This document shows, one piece after another, positions 36,349-49,018 of a DNA stretch of 64,000 nt. Source of the DNA: Choristocarpus tenellus KU-1152. Taxonomy: Eukaryota > Phaeophyceae. How positions within the stretch are numbered: the first letter of the stretch is position 1; every line of letters starts with the position of its first letter. Both the position numbers and the translations under genes were made by a program. The stretch is taken from contig CAXNAD020000003.1 in the NCBI GenBank assembly GCA_964200185.2, positions 1 to 64,000 on the forward strand. Direction: 5' to 3'. Under the pieces are notes generated by a model that was not told where the DNA came from, made no database searches, and was given only the letters and a program-made list of their open reading frames with translations.

Positions 36349-37046
36349 GAAACACCCTAGTCATATTGGGGAAGTGGTCAAGGACTAGATGGCATCTACA
36401 AGAGCAATACCTTGTGGGTTAAGACATGGTTGATTCCTATTGTAGCATACAGCAGTGATCTCAATGGTAATACTAACACTTGATGCCCAGGTTGTGTCGA
36501 TTTGACACTTTGGTAGACCAAGACACTTTTCAATGCATTACATAGTGGATCATGAAAAACAATATAAAAAACAATACACAAATGCACCGGTTATTTAGAG
36601 GACAAGACAAGGCGATTTCCTTTCAAAGTGGTGTCAAATTCAAATTCAAAAGCAAGACTATGTGGCAGCAGCAAGGTACCCCACTTCATTTGTCAGTGGT
36701 AGGTATACTTGTGGTTCCTTCTCATTGCTGGTTAATGATTCTTGATCTATTCTTGGTGATATTTTTTAGTACAACTCGGAAAATAGGTTTGTTTTCACAG
36801 TAGGAGACTCTTGACACTTGCCTATTCCTTGTGAAGAGGTCTTGATATGGACCATGCTAAGGTCCCCATTGATGATATTGTGTGAGGTAGTTAACTGAGA
36901 CCCATGCCCCAAAACTTGACTCAAGTGTGGTTTATACAATAACAAGATCATACTTGAGATACAGATAATAGATGTGTAAGGTGCAGCCTGCGCCATGTGA
37001 AGAAATTTAATTCACTGAACTGAAGAATGGATGCTTGACCTTACTA
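36349..37046. other. Convergent intergenic region
   Basis: This separates the stop of plastid L15 (plus) from the stop of the unrecognised minus-strand gene. No coding or RNA feature was recognised, and it presumably holds both 3' UTRs. Confidence 0.5.
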
Positions 37047-40000
37047 TCAACCAATATGGAACGTGTTCACATTTATCTCTCCATTTAGACTTGAGTACTT
37101 GACATAATGAGCTTCCAGACGAGATGAAACAATCTGATAGAAAGGACAATGTTAGACCTGAATAAGGACCTGGTCGAAACCCTCCTCTGTTCTGGACGCA
37201 ACCGCCTCAATTTTCTATTGCTACAGTAGGTTGGATCATAGTGCCTGTGATGGGACAACATCATGTGCATCGAACCTTGACCATAGGAAATAGTTACCTT
37301 CAACCTTGAATCCAACATGTAACACTTCACAGGACAGGCGTGTTTGATGTTGTAAGACACAATCAGCCTGCTAAGGCCTGATCCGTCCAACAATAAACTG
37401 TAGAGAACCCAATGACTACTGGTGGTGAAAGAGTCAACTTCCAAAATATTCCAAGTTAATTGTCAAACCCTAACCCTAAGTCTGCTTGTAATGTTGCTGT
37501 TAATATTTTAAAATACACTACACACATTGCATATTAACATGCTCCATATACATGTTTGGTGGATTTGATTCACTCAATTTTGCACTACATACTTCATCTG
37601 AGTCTTGTCCATTGCACATCAAGATCTTTGAGTCCTCTACCAGGTTCTGTAGATGAAAAGGTATGGGAGCACCCCCTCTCTTGAGTGAAGTACTATAAAA
37701 TATTACTTATTATTATTATGTAGTGCATCAAGGCAACTATACACAAAGGATGGAGTCAAATACTTTATGGACACCTACCATAGTAGGGGAGCTGAAGCAC
37801 ACACACCTCTCCATACAAGAAATGAATACAGTGACCAAGCACACATGGCATGTGACACATGACACAACCTTCGGAGCCTGGATTTGGGTGCGCTGACTTG
37901 AAACTAGTGGTTTGTTGATAGGATAGGATATACAAACAAATATGAATATTTTTGTAGAGGTAGATCCTAAGTGTAGAAGTAGATCCTAAATGTGAACACA
38001 ACCAAAATAACACCTGACAAAAATCTGTCTCTTGTCTGAAATGAGGTAAACTGGCAGGTAGTTGAGCGCACAATCTCCAAAGATGTATCTATAGGGTAAT
38101 TGTATCTGTAGAAGGTAACACGAAGTCCATATGTATCTTAATGAACTTCCAACATGACTCATATCCTCACATATCCTCACATGCAAGACACAACACCTAC
38201 ATGCAAGACACGATAGAAAAAAAAATGCCACATTACAATTGAAAATTGTTTTTACTCTTTCCTATCAAAGCATGTAGGAACTGAAGCTAGAGAGTATCAG
38301 TATCTACAATGAACTAGTTACAACATACAACAATGATGCTCTTGTTGCTCATATCTTAGTTGTTGATAATTTGGTCAATTAGTGAACATGCCCAATATAT
38401 CGCTTCTTCATATGTGGGTTTCTTTTTCAGTAATCCATCACTCATTTTTTTTTATATTTGACATAATTGTGGTAACAACTAGAGATGGTTCCTCAGTTTT
38501 GTTTTATTTGAGAAGTGTGCATATCTCCAAACACCGTAAGTGGCAAACTTGTAGGAATTGGTGTTGTGGTCAGTACTAATTCATCTGGAGGTATATATTT
38601 TTCACCTGTAGACGTTTGCCCAACACCAAATAGTTGTTGTGTGTCAATTACTTGACAAGAAATATAGCACTTAATCATAGTATTAAGTTAGAGAATTTAG
38701 GATTTCCCAATGAAGGACTAAGACTTAGGGTTACCAGTTGATGTATGGCACTTGATCTCTGTTCTTTCTTTGATGTGTACCTGAGAGTGGAATTATGTAT
38801 GTCTCTCCTTGGACTCATTATGACTCAAAGTATCATGGAGGGTGGGTGGGTCTACACCAGTGTGTCAATTCGGGCCCTGACTAGGAGAAGTGTACTTACA
38901 TTATCCATCTGACATATAGAACCAAATTCACCCAAAAATCGCAACATGGAAATATGACCCCAAATGAACAGCTGCTACCCCCCCCAGATAATTTGAGCCT
39001 GTGAACCTTGATGCTGGACCTGGTACCTCTTGTTTGAGTTTTTTTTTTGAGGGAGAAACTCAACACCTTGGCCTGTTTATTATTTTCTTCTATCATATTG
39101 AACTTCTTTGCATTCTTCCTCCTATATATTGGTTGAACTTTTGGCATTTTTGTATTGATGTATTTATAATTTATTTTGGCGCTTCTCTTTTCTTTCTACA
39201 ATATTTGGAGTATTATATTTATTCATAGCAATATGTATATACATATCCCTAACCGTAGCCACTTAAAAACGCTCACATAAAGAACACTTATATATATTGC
39301 TATTGAGGTCATTATAGTGATAAGACAGGATATTATAGGTGCATAATGTGTCATCATTATTAATATTACTTCATTTTTCACAACAGTCAGTAGGGTCCCA
39401 GATCTGTGCGTTGTGAAAATGCAGCCTGAAGAAAGCAACACACGCTGGTTGAGAAGTACTCTGAGTTGAACAAGATACATAGAAGAAAGAATGGGAAAAG
39501 TAATGCAAGAAGTCAAACTATACATACATATACATACATATATATGTGAGAAAAAAGAGAGGAGAAAAGTAGAAAGAACCCAAAATGTATCCATTAGGGC
39601 AACAAAGAGGACCGAGGAGAGGTAATGTTACCAGCGCCCACAAGAATTGTGTGATAACATGTCCATCTAAGTAAAGAAATATGATTCATTACATGTGACA
39701 GAAAATAAATTGAATAGAAAAGAAATAGGAGGGGCATATATCAGCTATCCCAACCTCTTTGGATTGCCATTCTGTCAACAACATTGTGTTGCGACTTTTT
39801 TTTTATTTTTTGTGTGTTTTGCAGAACATATATTACTATATATATTATTATCCTTATATATTACTACTTACACTATGTAATAGTATAGGTAAATAGCTGG
39901 AAATAATAAATATATGTGTGTATATTATTATTATGCACACTGACGTGTTGCAGACATTATTGGAGGAGCAGAAAGGAGAGAGCTCAACAAAACACAAGAG

Positions 40001-41828
40001 GAATGTAAGGTTTGGAGAAGGAAGATATATACTGGAAATAATACAACAAACCCAACAACAGGAGATGGTCAACATAAACAAGCACCAACCAGAGTACCAA
40101 AGTAATCGAGAGGTATGTATGCAAGGTTGCATTTTAAAGGATGTTGAGAAGAGGCACAAGACACCATTTTGTACTTCACTGAAGTGTGGTGTCACTGTGT
40201 GTGGAAAGGGGGAATATCAATTTTGTGTACACTATTGTGGATATGAAGCAATGAATAGGGTGCTTTGCACAGTGGAGCAAGATGGCTTTGATTGCAAAAA
40301 GACCCAAACCTGCTTACCTCTCTACTAGATTGGGTGAGAGTTATATCGTCGAGTTAGTTGTATTACATGTAAAAAAAAGAAAAGAAACAACTAAAGCAAC
40401 TTCTTGACTGACACCATGAATGACACAGACAAGTGTCAAGGGAAGAATCCCACGAATCAGTTAAGCCTCTCCTACCACATTGACCTGGGTGTCCAGTTTG
40501 AAATGAGTCATAGTAAACTAAAGTATATGAAAGGTACCCAGTTTTTGTCCGTTATGCATTTTACACCGTCTTTTTGTTTTTTTAAATTTATCCATACTTA
40601 TATTTCTATTGACAAGGTGCAAAGAATGACTTGAGAGCGTTGATTTCTCTATTGATCAATACTTTTTTACAGAATTAATAAAATAAATAACCTACACGCA
40701 TTTGTAAAAAAAAACGAATTTGCACATAATTGTTAGCATCCTTCAAATACAACTCTGGATACCTCTGGGTTACATTAGCTCAACAGAAGACCCATCCAGA
40801 GAATGCCAGTTGAGCACTGACACGATCTGTGACAGGTGTGTCTTCACTTCTCCCTTCCTACTGAAACCCAAATACCTTGAGTGCCTCTTTGTATACTTTG
40901 TTTATTGCACTATGCAATATCATCTCCAGTATTATTTGACTATTTGTAAATAGATATCATGTTTGAAGTTTGCTACAAAATAGTCAAATACTGAATAAAC
41001 TTTAGATCAACAGAAATTAGCCTGGGTTGTGGTTTGAAGAACATACAATTTTTGAAAGGGTCAGCCTTGGAAAAACAGTTTTTGTTAGGATAGACCCAAC
41101 CAAAAAAAAAGGACAGGACAGGGCTGTTGACCAGTCTGGGTGATGGATATTTTGACAGGGCTGGGCTGGGTGTTCCTAAATTGTGGTGAGATAGAGCTGC
41201 AGACCATTTGAGGTTACAGGTTAATGTTGGTACAGTGTTACCCCTAACACACTACTTGACAATGTGCACATAGGGCAGGTCAGATACACTCTTGAACACC
41301 TATTCTGACAAGCAGTTGGAGGACAACCAATGATGAAGTGAGTGAGATCACCTGCGTGCATTCCTCTGGTATATAGGTATTGGTTGTTTTATGGTCTTGT
41401 AGTTTTGTGGTCCTTGACTGACTCACAAACTGCAAAATAAAAACTAACACTTCTTGGTGCCACAAAATGCCTCCTACCCACACAACTTGGACACTCACAC
41501 AGGATTCCACCCAGCCAGGCTTACCTTACCAACTCCATATCCCAGACCATTGGGTCTAGTCCAGATTACTCCTGGTTCTTCCTCAACTAGAGACCTAAAG
41601 CACACTGGACCCAACTTGGAAATTCTAATAGGAGGATAAAAAATTGTTTGTGGGTTGTCCTCAAATTCTGTGTTGAACTATCTAAAACCCCCCCAACCAA
41701 ACTCGCCATATTCTACTTCAGATTACACACCACACATCAGCTACATGCCACACCAAGGGGGATACTACAAATAACACAAACACAGTAAAAGTTTGTACCA
41801 ACTGTATAACTGTATACATAGAATTACC
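37047..41828 (-). CDS. Unrecognised multi-exon gene (partial model)
   Basis: I do not recognise this protein. The best exons (minus) are 41624-41525 and 41429-41352 (joined at phase 0; SLVEEEPGVIWTRPNGLGYG, then TTNTYIPEECTQ), preceded by a piece ending at 41828 in matching phase. The last three are 37646-37589, 37437-37298 and 37133-37047 (phases 1 and 0), reading NLVEDSKILMCNGQDSDE, SHWVLYSLLLDGSGLSRL, YNIKHACPVKCYMLDSRL and ending NVNTFHIG. Likely but less certain exons lie near 40855-40765 (VLNWHSLDGSSVEL), 38660-38530 (STGEKYIPPDELVLTTTPIP) and 37880-37772, the last open in several frames and Cys-rich. Joining all of these into one gene is inference from strand and phase. No start codon was identified; the model begins about 190 bp downstream of the DUF1415 stop on the same strand. 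Confidence 0.4.
38839..39000. repeat. Dispersed repeat, copy B
   Basis: Diverged copy of the element at 14-180, in the same orientation, starting with a short G-rich run and TCTACACCAG and ending at a C-rich run with CCAGATA. It lies in an intron or gap of the unrecognised minus-strand gene. Confidence 0.7.
39918..40328 (+). other. Open frame of 136 codons, Cys-rich C-terminal half, function unknown
   Basis: This is the longest open frame of the 38-41 kb stretch, on the opposite strand to the surrounding proposed gene. The first part is Gln/Lys-rich (HKRNVRFGEGRYILEIIQQT). The second part has about eight Cys (CTSLKCGVTVCGKGEYQFC, then CGYEAMNRVLC). A GAG-GTATGT at about 40112 could be a splice donor, so only the first half may be exon. 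A possible 5' exon is at 39584-39620 (MYPLGQQRGPRR before GTAATG). No family was recognised, and it may be non-coding. Confidence 0.25.
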
Positions 41829-42020
41829 TTGGATATGCAGACTTCAATATGTTGGACTCAGTATCCCAAGTTCACATGAGATGTTGATCATGAGGATGGT
41901 GAATCAGAAAACATCTAGTACAGAGTGAATCAGACAACATCTAGTAAATAATGTCATTCGGTTCAACCACTGATACTTCCACAAAGTGTCAATGCTTTAC
42001 ATGTCAGCTCCTCTATACAG

Positions 42021-44990
42021 TCACTCCCCCCTCTTTAAGTCTGTTGAGGTGCAAGCCTCAAGCTTCAGTTGCATGGCATCCACACCAAGTTTCCTCGTGG
42101 TCTTTACATTCTTTTGCCACACTACAGCTGGATCTTCAATCTCACGGACTGCCTTTTCTACCTGTCATTACGCAAACCATCATGAACATGAGTGTAATTA
42201 TCCAAAACGTCATCAATAGGAGTGTACCAGTTTGTGCCAGAGACAGTATGTGCAGTTGGTGCATAGAGGAAGAAGACAGATTCCCCCACTCGACCAGGTT
42301 TTATATTGTCATATCGTGCATCTTTCATCAGTTCACACTATATAGAAACTTCATTGGAATGCTCAATCTGTTGCACATATTGCTTTGTTAATAATAATAA
42401 TAATAATAATATTTCATAATTGAAAAAAACTCAATCTTTGAATATTTTACTGCAGTAATAGAAGAGTCATTAACAAATTTAACCTATTGAACAACCCCCA
42501 TTTCATAGGGGCGTCATCAAATTTCAGTTGTGTCTAACAGATTCTGTTCAAGAAATACCTTACTTTTCAAACCTGATAGATATCAGACATTTTTTATGAC
42601 ATTTGATCTCGAAACATAAAATAGAACCCCAAAAAACTAAATTGTCGTGGTAAGACTTCATTGCAACCACGTGAGTACTATTACACAAGAATTGAGGGAG
42701 AGGTAGAGTGATGTGTGGAGCAATGGCTCACCTCAGCATGTGAGAAAAATGCAAGGCATGTAATGGGCAGTTTAATCAATTGCAATGCATGTAATGGGCA
42801 GTTTAATCAATTGCAATGCAACAGTTAGCTCATAATTCAGACCAGTTAATGAGTAGTGAAGTAGTGCATTGGGTAGTGGCTCTGACGATGGGTCAAGCTA
42901 GGTTCCTAGTCCCAGACCAAGGTACTACTTGTGAAGTGCATTCTTAAGAGGCAATGTCATTTTGCAGATTATACTGGGCATTGGATTGTGATGTAGGTTG
43001 GTCCAACTATGGTTTAAGATCCTTGAGGCAATATGTGGTAGGAGCAAGCATCAAAATGACTGATAGTTGTAGGTGCTAAGCTAAAGATGGATGTTGCAAA
43101 GCTAGCAAGGTCTGGGTGTGTCAACATTCAATTAGAATAGTCCAAGTACAAATCAGCACAAGTGTGTAGCATGATGGTGCATAGTGGGGTTGGGGTTGGT
43201 TGATTTCAAGGGGGGTGAGAAGTGACATGTGCCAGCATGGTACTACCACCCATATTTTGTAATGAAAAAATGAACTTGAGTCACACTATTGACAATCTGG
43301 TACAACAACTTAAGAACTGGCATGTGCTCTCGGAAGTGGAGCATAGGATAAAGATTTTCCTAACAAACTTAATCCCTTAGAAACAAATACAGCAACCAGT
43401 AAAGAAGGAAACATCACATAACCATTGCTATGGATGTATTTTGGTGACAGGATCATAGTAGACACAGGCGGGCATGTAGTACACATTTAAATGACCCTTT
43501 AATCAACCTTCAATTGCAGCTGCCATGATGTGTTAACAGCCTGGGTTACCACTGGTCCCAGGTCAGTAGAGAGTACATACACATGCCCCAAACTGGGAAA
43601 AGAGTGCCAGGCACTATTGTACTCCGCTTGCTTGAGCCAACTACCATCTTGTATTGGTCATCACAACCAAGTTCAAAGTAGTTGCTGCGATCCTACTACT
43701 GAGATTACACATGGAGTTCAAATCTGGCAAGCACTTAGCTCTTGTACCTCATGTTGGTGGGAGGGACCTCATACCATGTCTTGGTCACCACATATAAAAG
43801 CATCACAACAAGAACAAAAAAAAAGAGGAGAATGACTTGTACACAAAACAGAATTACATCTCAATGTTTACAATCTCAAACACAAGTCTAGAGATGACAT
43901 ACACTTCAGGTGAGATACATTTGTCAATGACATGCGATTCAGCAATGTTACATATTTGACTCACCTGGTTCTCTAAAAGGAGGTGAAGGGTTGGATATGG
44001 TGAACGGTTGGTGTAGTTCTCCACATCACCCTTTTTAGCTCCCTCAAAGCAGTAAAGGGGATGAAATGTGGCAAGCTGCGGCAGGCAAATGTTAAGGCAT
44101 GACCATGATACAGGGTAAGAGAGGACTGGGGACATGCGGCAGAATGTATGGCAAGCGAGGGACTGAGGACGAAGTGGCGACAAAATACCCACCCTTTTAA
44201 GAACCAGACAGCTCCTCTTTCATGCCCACCTGCACTATTCCTCGTAGTCCCTCCTGGTCAATAAGGTCATCTAACAAGCCGGCTGCATTCAAGTATGCGT
44301 TGAAGTCTTCCAAAAGTGGTGGTCTAGCTACCACTAAAGTTGTGGCATTGCCCGCCGCCTCACCAGTCAGTGTCGCCAGAGAAGATGCCTCCCCCAGGGC
44401 GGCGGAGACAAAGTCTGCGGCATCCGACCCAGGGGGGGTGACCACCACTCTAAGGCGCCCACCAGTAAGCGCCCCTGCAGCCCATGGGCACAAGTTCAGC
44501 CCGACCACCGTTGTCCGCACCCACCGTAAAGTATCAATGGCTAGAGGGTCTATTCTAGTTCCCAATTTATCCTCGGATCCAGTAGCGTCCTGCTACTTGC
44601 CAACGGGGGTGTGTCAGGGCCGAATGTCAGACCAAGGATTTGGCATTTTGTCATGAGGAGTGCAATGACCTCTTTGACATTCTTCCTCGGGACTTCACCT
44701 ATCAGTGAGGAACAACTGAAAAAAGAATACACAGGATGTTGCTTATCAAACGCCGTGCACAGAGAAATGTTTAGTTTAGCATACTCATAGGAATAGCCTA
44801 CCTCAAGGTTGCACCCCAGTCGAGAAAATCGGGGGCGTTTCATTCCATTTCTCTTTGTACTACCATGCCTGACGGGAAAAAAAGTCGGAGAAGAACATGA
44901 CACCAGCTTCGAAAGCGATGCTTTAGACAAATAGGAACCAGGGCGGCCTCCCATCAGAAGGGCCATGGCTGTAACCACGAGCTTCAGCAT
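42021..44990 (-). CDS. DUF1415 family protein, probably organelle-targeted
   Basis: Exons (minus): 44990-44802, 44589-44230, 44075-43965, 42161-42021. All are phase 0 and give 266 residues. The family is common in bacteria and algae, and no biochemical role is known to me. Family landmarks are VVGLNLCPWA, the central FNAYL-LLDDLI stretch, GIVQLATFHPLYCFEG (formed across a splice junction), NYTNRSPYPTLHLL, and a C-terminal segment ending VKTTRKLGVDAMQL. The conserved NLCP Cys, FHP His and NRSPYP suggest a catalytic or metal/cofactor site; that is inference. The N-terminal 63 residues begin with a short hydrophobic segment and then a Ser/Arg-rich stretch, consistent with a plastid or mitochondrial presequence absent from bacterial homologs. 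The 1.8-kb last intron contains a duplicated 31-bp segment. Confidence 0.9.
42751..42820. repeat. 31-bp direct tandem duplication
   Basis: Two nearly perfect copies of GCATGTAATGGGCAGTTTAA plus TCAATTGCAAT lie side by side in the last intron of the DUF1415 gene. Confidence 0.88.
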
Positions 44991-45994
44991 TCATCACCCA
45001 ATGTAGAGACTTCTCCGTTCAAACTTTTCAAACGCTTTTGCCACAAACTATATGCAAGAACTCGTACGCGACGACAAAAACAAAACTGATAGCCAAGATT
45101 AGGGCTGAACTTCTACCCTACTACTCTAGTGCACAGCAAGTGAGTTTCTAAAATTTGGTTGAACATCGCCTCAACGACATATCTACCTTTGAGGGTTAGG
45201 GATTGGAGAGATTTTCAAAATTCCAAATCCCATCAACAAATTGTCCATGTTTTAAGGGGTGGGCGGGATGACATATTCCTGTTCGGGTGTGGAGGAGGAA
45301 CGAATGAACCCGCAGATAACCTTAGCAACAAGACATAAATGTGGCTCCAGTTGTAGTCACCATCATGTCCATGACGAGTTTGATGAATTGGATGCAAACG
45401 ACATGGATCCCTGTTGTCAGAGGGAAATACTTCAAAGACGGAAGTGAGACAACGATGCCCACCTGAAGGTTGTAGCAATGTTCACGAGCATATCGAAGAT
45501 TTCTGAACACATCTTCAATGTGGAATGGGGGCTGTACATAGTGATGTCAAGCGTAGCTTTTTGGTTGGCAAACGTCGTGTCTGAGGGAGACATTGTGGAT
45601 AGTTGAATCCCTACATGATAGCGAATAGTTCTGATGGTATGCAATGGGAGGAGGATCCCGTAATAAGTATGGCTATGAAAGATATAATCTCTCATACTTC
45701 CTCCTCTTATCTTCCCTAGGATGACCAAGATTACGTCGGAGCTGAACGCGCGGGATCCCACTCAGATTGCCGTTCGCCGTAGGTTAGATGTTGTATCTGG
45801 TGCATTGACACGGGTAGAACTGCCCGCATGCTACAATGTTGACTACCCTGCACTTGCTGAGGCCAGAGGTGTGCACGAGCTATTATGTGATGGACCTTTC
45901 AGTATTTTGTGATAGTCGTTCTCCTATGCACGACCACGCCAGATATGAAGGGAAAATCGTTAGAACTTGTCGTCAGTCAAGTGCCCAAAGAGAA
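44991..45994. promoter_or_regulatory. Divergent region between DUF1415 and TXNDC9-like genes, possible extra exons
   Basis: This about 1-kb region separates two divergent genes. It contains a minus-strand open stretch at about 45591-45463 that ends in a good donor (CTTCAG-GTGGGC) and reads in two frames (starting MSPSDTTFANQK, or HIEDVFRNLRYAREHCYNLQ). It also contains a plus-strand open frame at 45721-45912 (start MTKITSELNARDPTQ) that could be a 5' exon of the TXNDC9-like gene. Neither could be assigned, and the true promoters cannot be placed. Confidence 0.35.
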
Positions 45995-48145
45995 ATGATA
46001 CGGGGCTATCGATTGCTAGGTGATATTGAAATATTTCTTCCTCTGCATAATCTTCCGAGACCTCTTGCACAACCTAACCTCGCACCCGAGGGTAAGATTC
46101 ACTGTAAGTGTAACGATCACCATGATATACCCCTTCTTGATTGCTGCTTGACGTCCGTTTTCCGACTTTTTCCTTGGGCAGATGCGTGGACGAGGCAAGG
46201 GGAGTTGGGAGTACGGCCTGGAAATGTAGGGGTTGGGTGGCAAGGGGCTCATGATCAGGCGAGGGATACAGAAGAGGAGAGTGAAGAAGATGACATGGAC
46301 TACCTACTGGATGATCAAGACGACCCTGGTATGTGTTGTTTTCCCACTTGAACCTTCCTATTGTTGATACTAGTTCTGATTTACAGGTTAATGTCTTAGA
46401 AAGCCCCAAACTCTCCTCGCCAGCACTACTGACCTATTTATTTATGGCCTTTCCTCGATGCTCCCCACTTCAGAGTTGCGTCGCCTAGAGCAGGTTCGCC
46501 TAGTTACCATGCAAGAACAGTCTGTCCGCGCTGCCATGCTAAGGACTCTTGGCTATGGTGTGCACAGGGAAGTCTCACCTTTGCAGGTGGAGAAGGAGCT
46601 AGGAGGAGGGCTTGAGGGGGGTGGCTTGGTATGCCATTTCTATCACCCTCACTTCTTATTGGGACCGGAACTGGATCTGTACCTTGAGAATTTTTCTTCC
46701 AAGTATTTGGGAACCAGGTCAGTTAAACCTTGGATGTCTAGGATGTAGGGGCCTGTATACCTGCTTCCAAAATATTCATTTATCAAGGGTGATTATTATC
46801 TGCTTAGTCTTCATGGTTGTCTTTTAGATAGAAAAAATAAGTCATTTCCAACTTCTCTGGGGGAAGAGGCAATATCCTGAACTAAAGCTTGGCTCATCGT
46901 TTTACTTGATTTTTTTTGTTTTATTTGTTTCACTTATTTTCTGACACAAAATGCCACATATACTACACAACTTTTTTTTCCAGGCACCCACCCTGACGCA
47001 GAGAGTCATATCTTTCTTTCTTTTTTTGACGTTCACCTTCAGGTTTATTCGCTGCTTTGTGCAACCAGACTCTGAAAGTGCTCGAAGAATACATGTTCAG
47101 CAAGTGCCAGCTTTGGCCTGCTACAAGGTGTGCTGAAGAGGGGGTGTATCTCAAAACTTGAGGAATGCCAATATCTTCAATCAGTCCCCCTACTGTGGAC
47201 CCATCTTGCAATTACTGTATAGTGTATCTGCAAATCTGTCCTACACTATTTTGTCCTTTACCTGCCAACAGGGGGGTATGAGGATGGCCTACACTGAGGA
47301 AATGGGACAGTTTGGACACGGGAAAGTGTTGGAGCCTTTGGCAGTTAACAGATGGCTGGAGGAATCTGGTGTACTTCAGACAACAGCATGTGATGACCTT
47401 GACATTTTGCTGGGGAAAGAGGTGAGGGGAGGGAGGTTCCTGCTGGATATGGTACCAGTGCTTTTTCCCCCTAGTGATACTTGTAACTGTATTGTGGGGA
47501 GATTGAAGTGGGCGACTTGGCATCAGGCTAAAACTGTTTGACAGAGTAGGTGTCAACCAAAAAGTAGATGTGTCCTGTACCATCTGATATTTTCATGCTT
47601 TATTTTGGCGAACCTTTTTCCTACATTAAGATCATTTTTGCTGCAAATCCATTGATCTCTACAAATTAAAAAACATACGAGAAATGGGAATTTGGATAGG
47701 ATTTTAAATGTTCCTTTCAGCATAGGCCTGGATCATGTTTTAAAGCTTCAATATCATCCATTAAGTAACACATAAAAGTTACTGTACTTGGTACGACAGT
47801 AGTGTGTCTACTGCTCAGTAAGATGTCGCAGGGAAGTGATATCTTTTTGCAGAGTAAGAACCACCCCTAACAGTGAATATACCCAAGATATGATACAATG
47901 AAATACAAATGAACTCTTTCCTGATGAGGCAGGAGGGCATCAGCAATGACAGAGGGGAGAGCAGAGATGGATCTGAAAGCAGAGATGGAGTTGGTGCAGA
48001 CCAATGGACTGGCAGGGGAACTAGGGAAGCATATGACTGTGGACTTGAGGGTTGTTGCAAGCCATATGCACATGACCACTTCTTGTCTTCTGGGGAGGGG
48101 TCGCTCCCTGGAGAGTTCCATTTCAGAGGCCTGGATAGGCCCTAA
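45995..48145 (+). CDS. TXNDC9/phosducin-like (PLP3-type) thioredoxin-fold protein
   Basis: Co-factor family that binds the CCT/TRiC chaperonin and helps tubulin and actin folding. Exons: about 45995-46091, 46182-46328, 46474-46717, 47043-47127, 47272-47421, 47933-48145, with phases continuous (about 311 residues). An acidic N-terminal part (TEEESEEDDMDYLLDDQDD) and a helical segment (ELRRLEQVRLVTMQEQ, GYGVHREVS) precede the thioredoxin-like domain. There VCHFYHPHFLLGPELDLYLE corresponds to the family VCHFY-hydrophobic motif, and RIHVQQVPALACYK to the cis-Pro strand. The CxxC redox site is absent, as is usual for this family. The C-terminal exon is charged (RGESRDGSESRDG). The start is uncertain: an upstream open frame at 45721 could be spliced on instead. 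Confidence 0.8.
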
Positions 48146-49018
48146 CAGTTACTAGTTTTGGAGGGGAGTGGGCGGTTGGAGCATACAAGACAAGGCAGGA
48201 CTAAAAGCTTATGTCTTCGTTGCCTAAGGTAGAGGGGTTCATGCACAAATATTACAAGAAGTATGTACTCAGTAATATGCTATCTTGGTGTTCCCAAAGC
48301 ATGACATGAAACACAAAAGAACATATGTAAGGAGTACAAATGTCCTACTATCGCTTCATACCAAGTATTTGATGGTAAAGGTGATAAATCCTCGGTATCT
48401 TATGGGCTGTAGTCATACGAATTCCAGCAAGCAACTCCATGGCGCTTGAAAATCAAGCACACCATTTCATGAAATACCAGAAAATGTGAATGTTTTCAGG
48501 TCATGCTCACACTAAAAGAGTCATGTAGAGCTAATGCTAAAGTGTGTCTGATTGCTCCTGACATTATGTATGTGGGAGCCTGTAAGGACTGTGGATTAGG
48601 ATTTGTTTGCAACACTTTTCCTTGAAACATGTGTGCTAGTCCGTATCTCCTTAGAGGTCTGCAATACTGCTCTCAATCAGTATCTTCATGAATACCCACA
48701 TCAACTCTCGTCGAGTGCTTCTATTGTCTTTGCTAGCGAGACATTATTTTCTATGCTTGATATCAACAGTATAAATACACCAGAATGATCTAGTTTGATT
48801 TTGCAACAAATCTTTGAAGGTAGGCTTGGGTGGTTGGGCTGCTCAGCAAAAAGTGCACCACAACAGGACAGTGGATTATCTTGTGTAAATGACATACAGT
48901 AACTAATTCCTCACGAAGATGCACAGTCAAATCATGTAGCTGATTTTTTTTTCCTAATCCGCTTCAACATATCCAAAGCTTTTCCAGTTCTTCTATGTCA
49001 ACGCATTTAAATGAACAG
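48146..49018. other. Convergent intergenic region
   Basis: This gap of about 870 bp lies between the stop codons of the TXNDC9-like (plus) and TCAIM-like (minus) genes. No gene, RNA or repeat of note was seen. Confidence 0.5.

Noticed and set aside
43530-43835. 101-codon plus-strand open frame
   Set aside because: It lies in the last intron of the DUF1415 gene, has no recognisable family, and its composition is not convincing.
46612-46827. Frames continuing past the TXNDC9-like exon 3
   Set aside because: The frame switches out of the conserved thioredoxin-fold reading; the AG-GTCAGT donor at 46718 and the phase-matched next exon explain the gene better.
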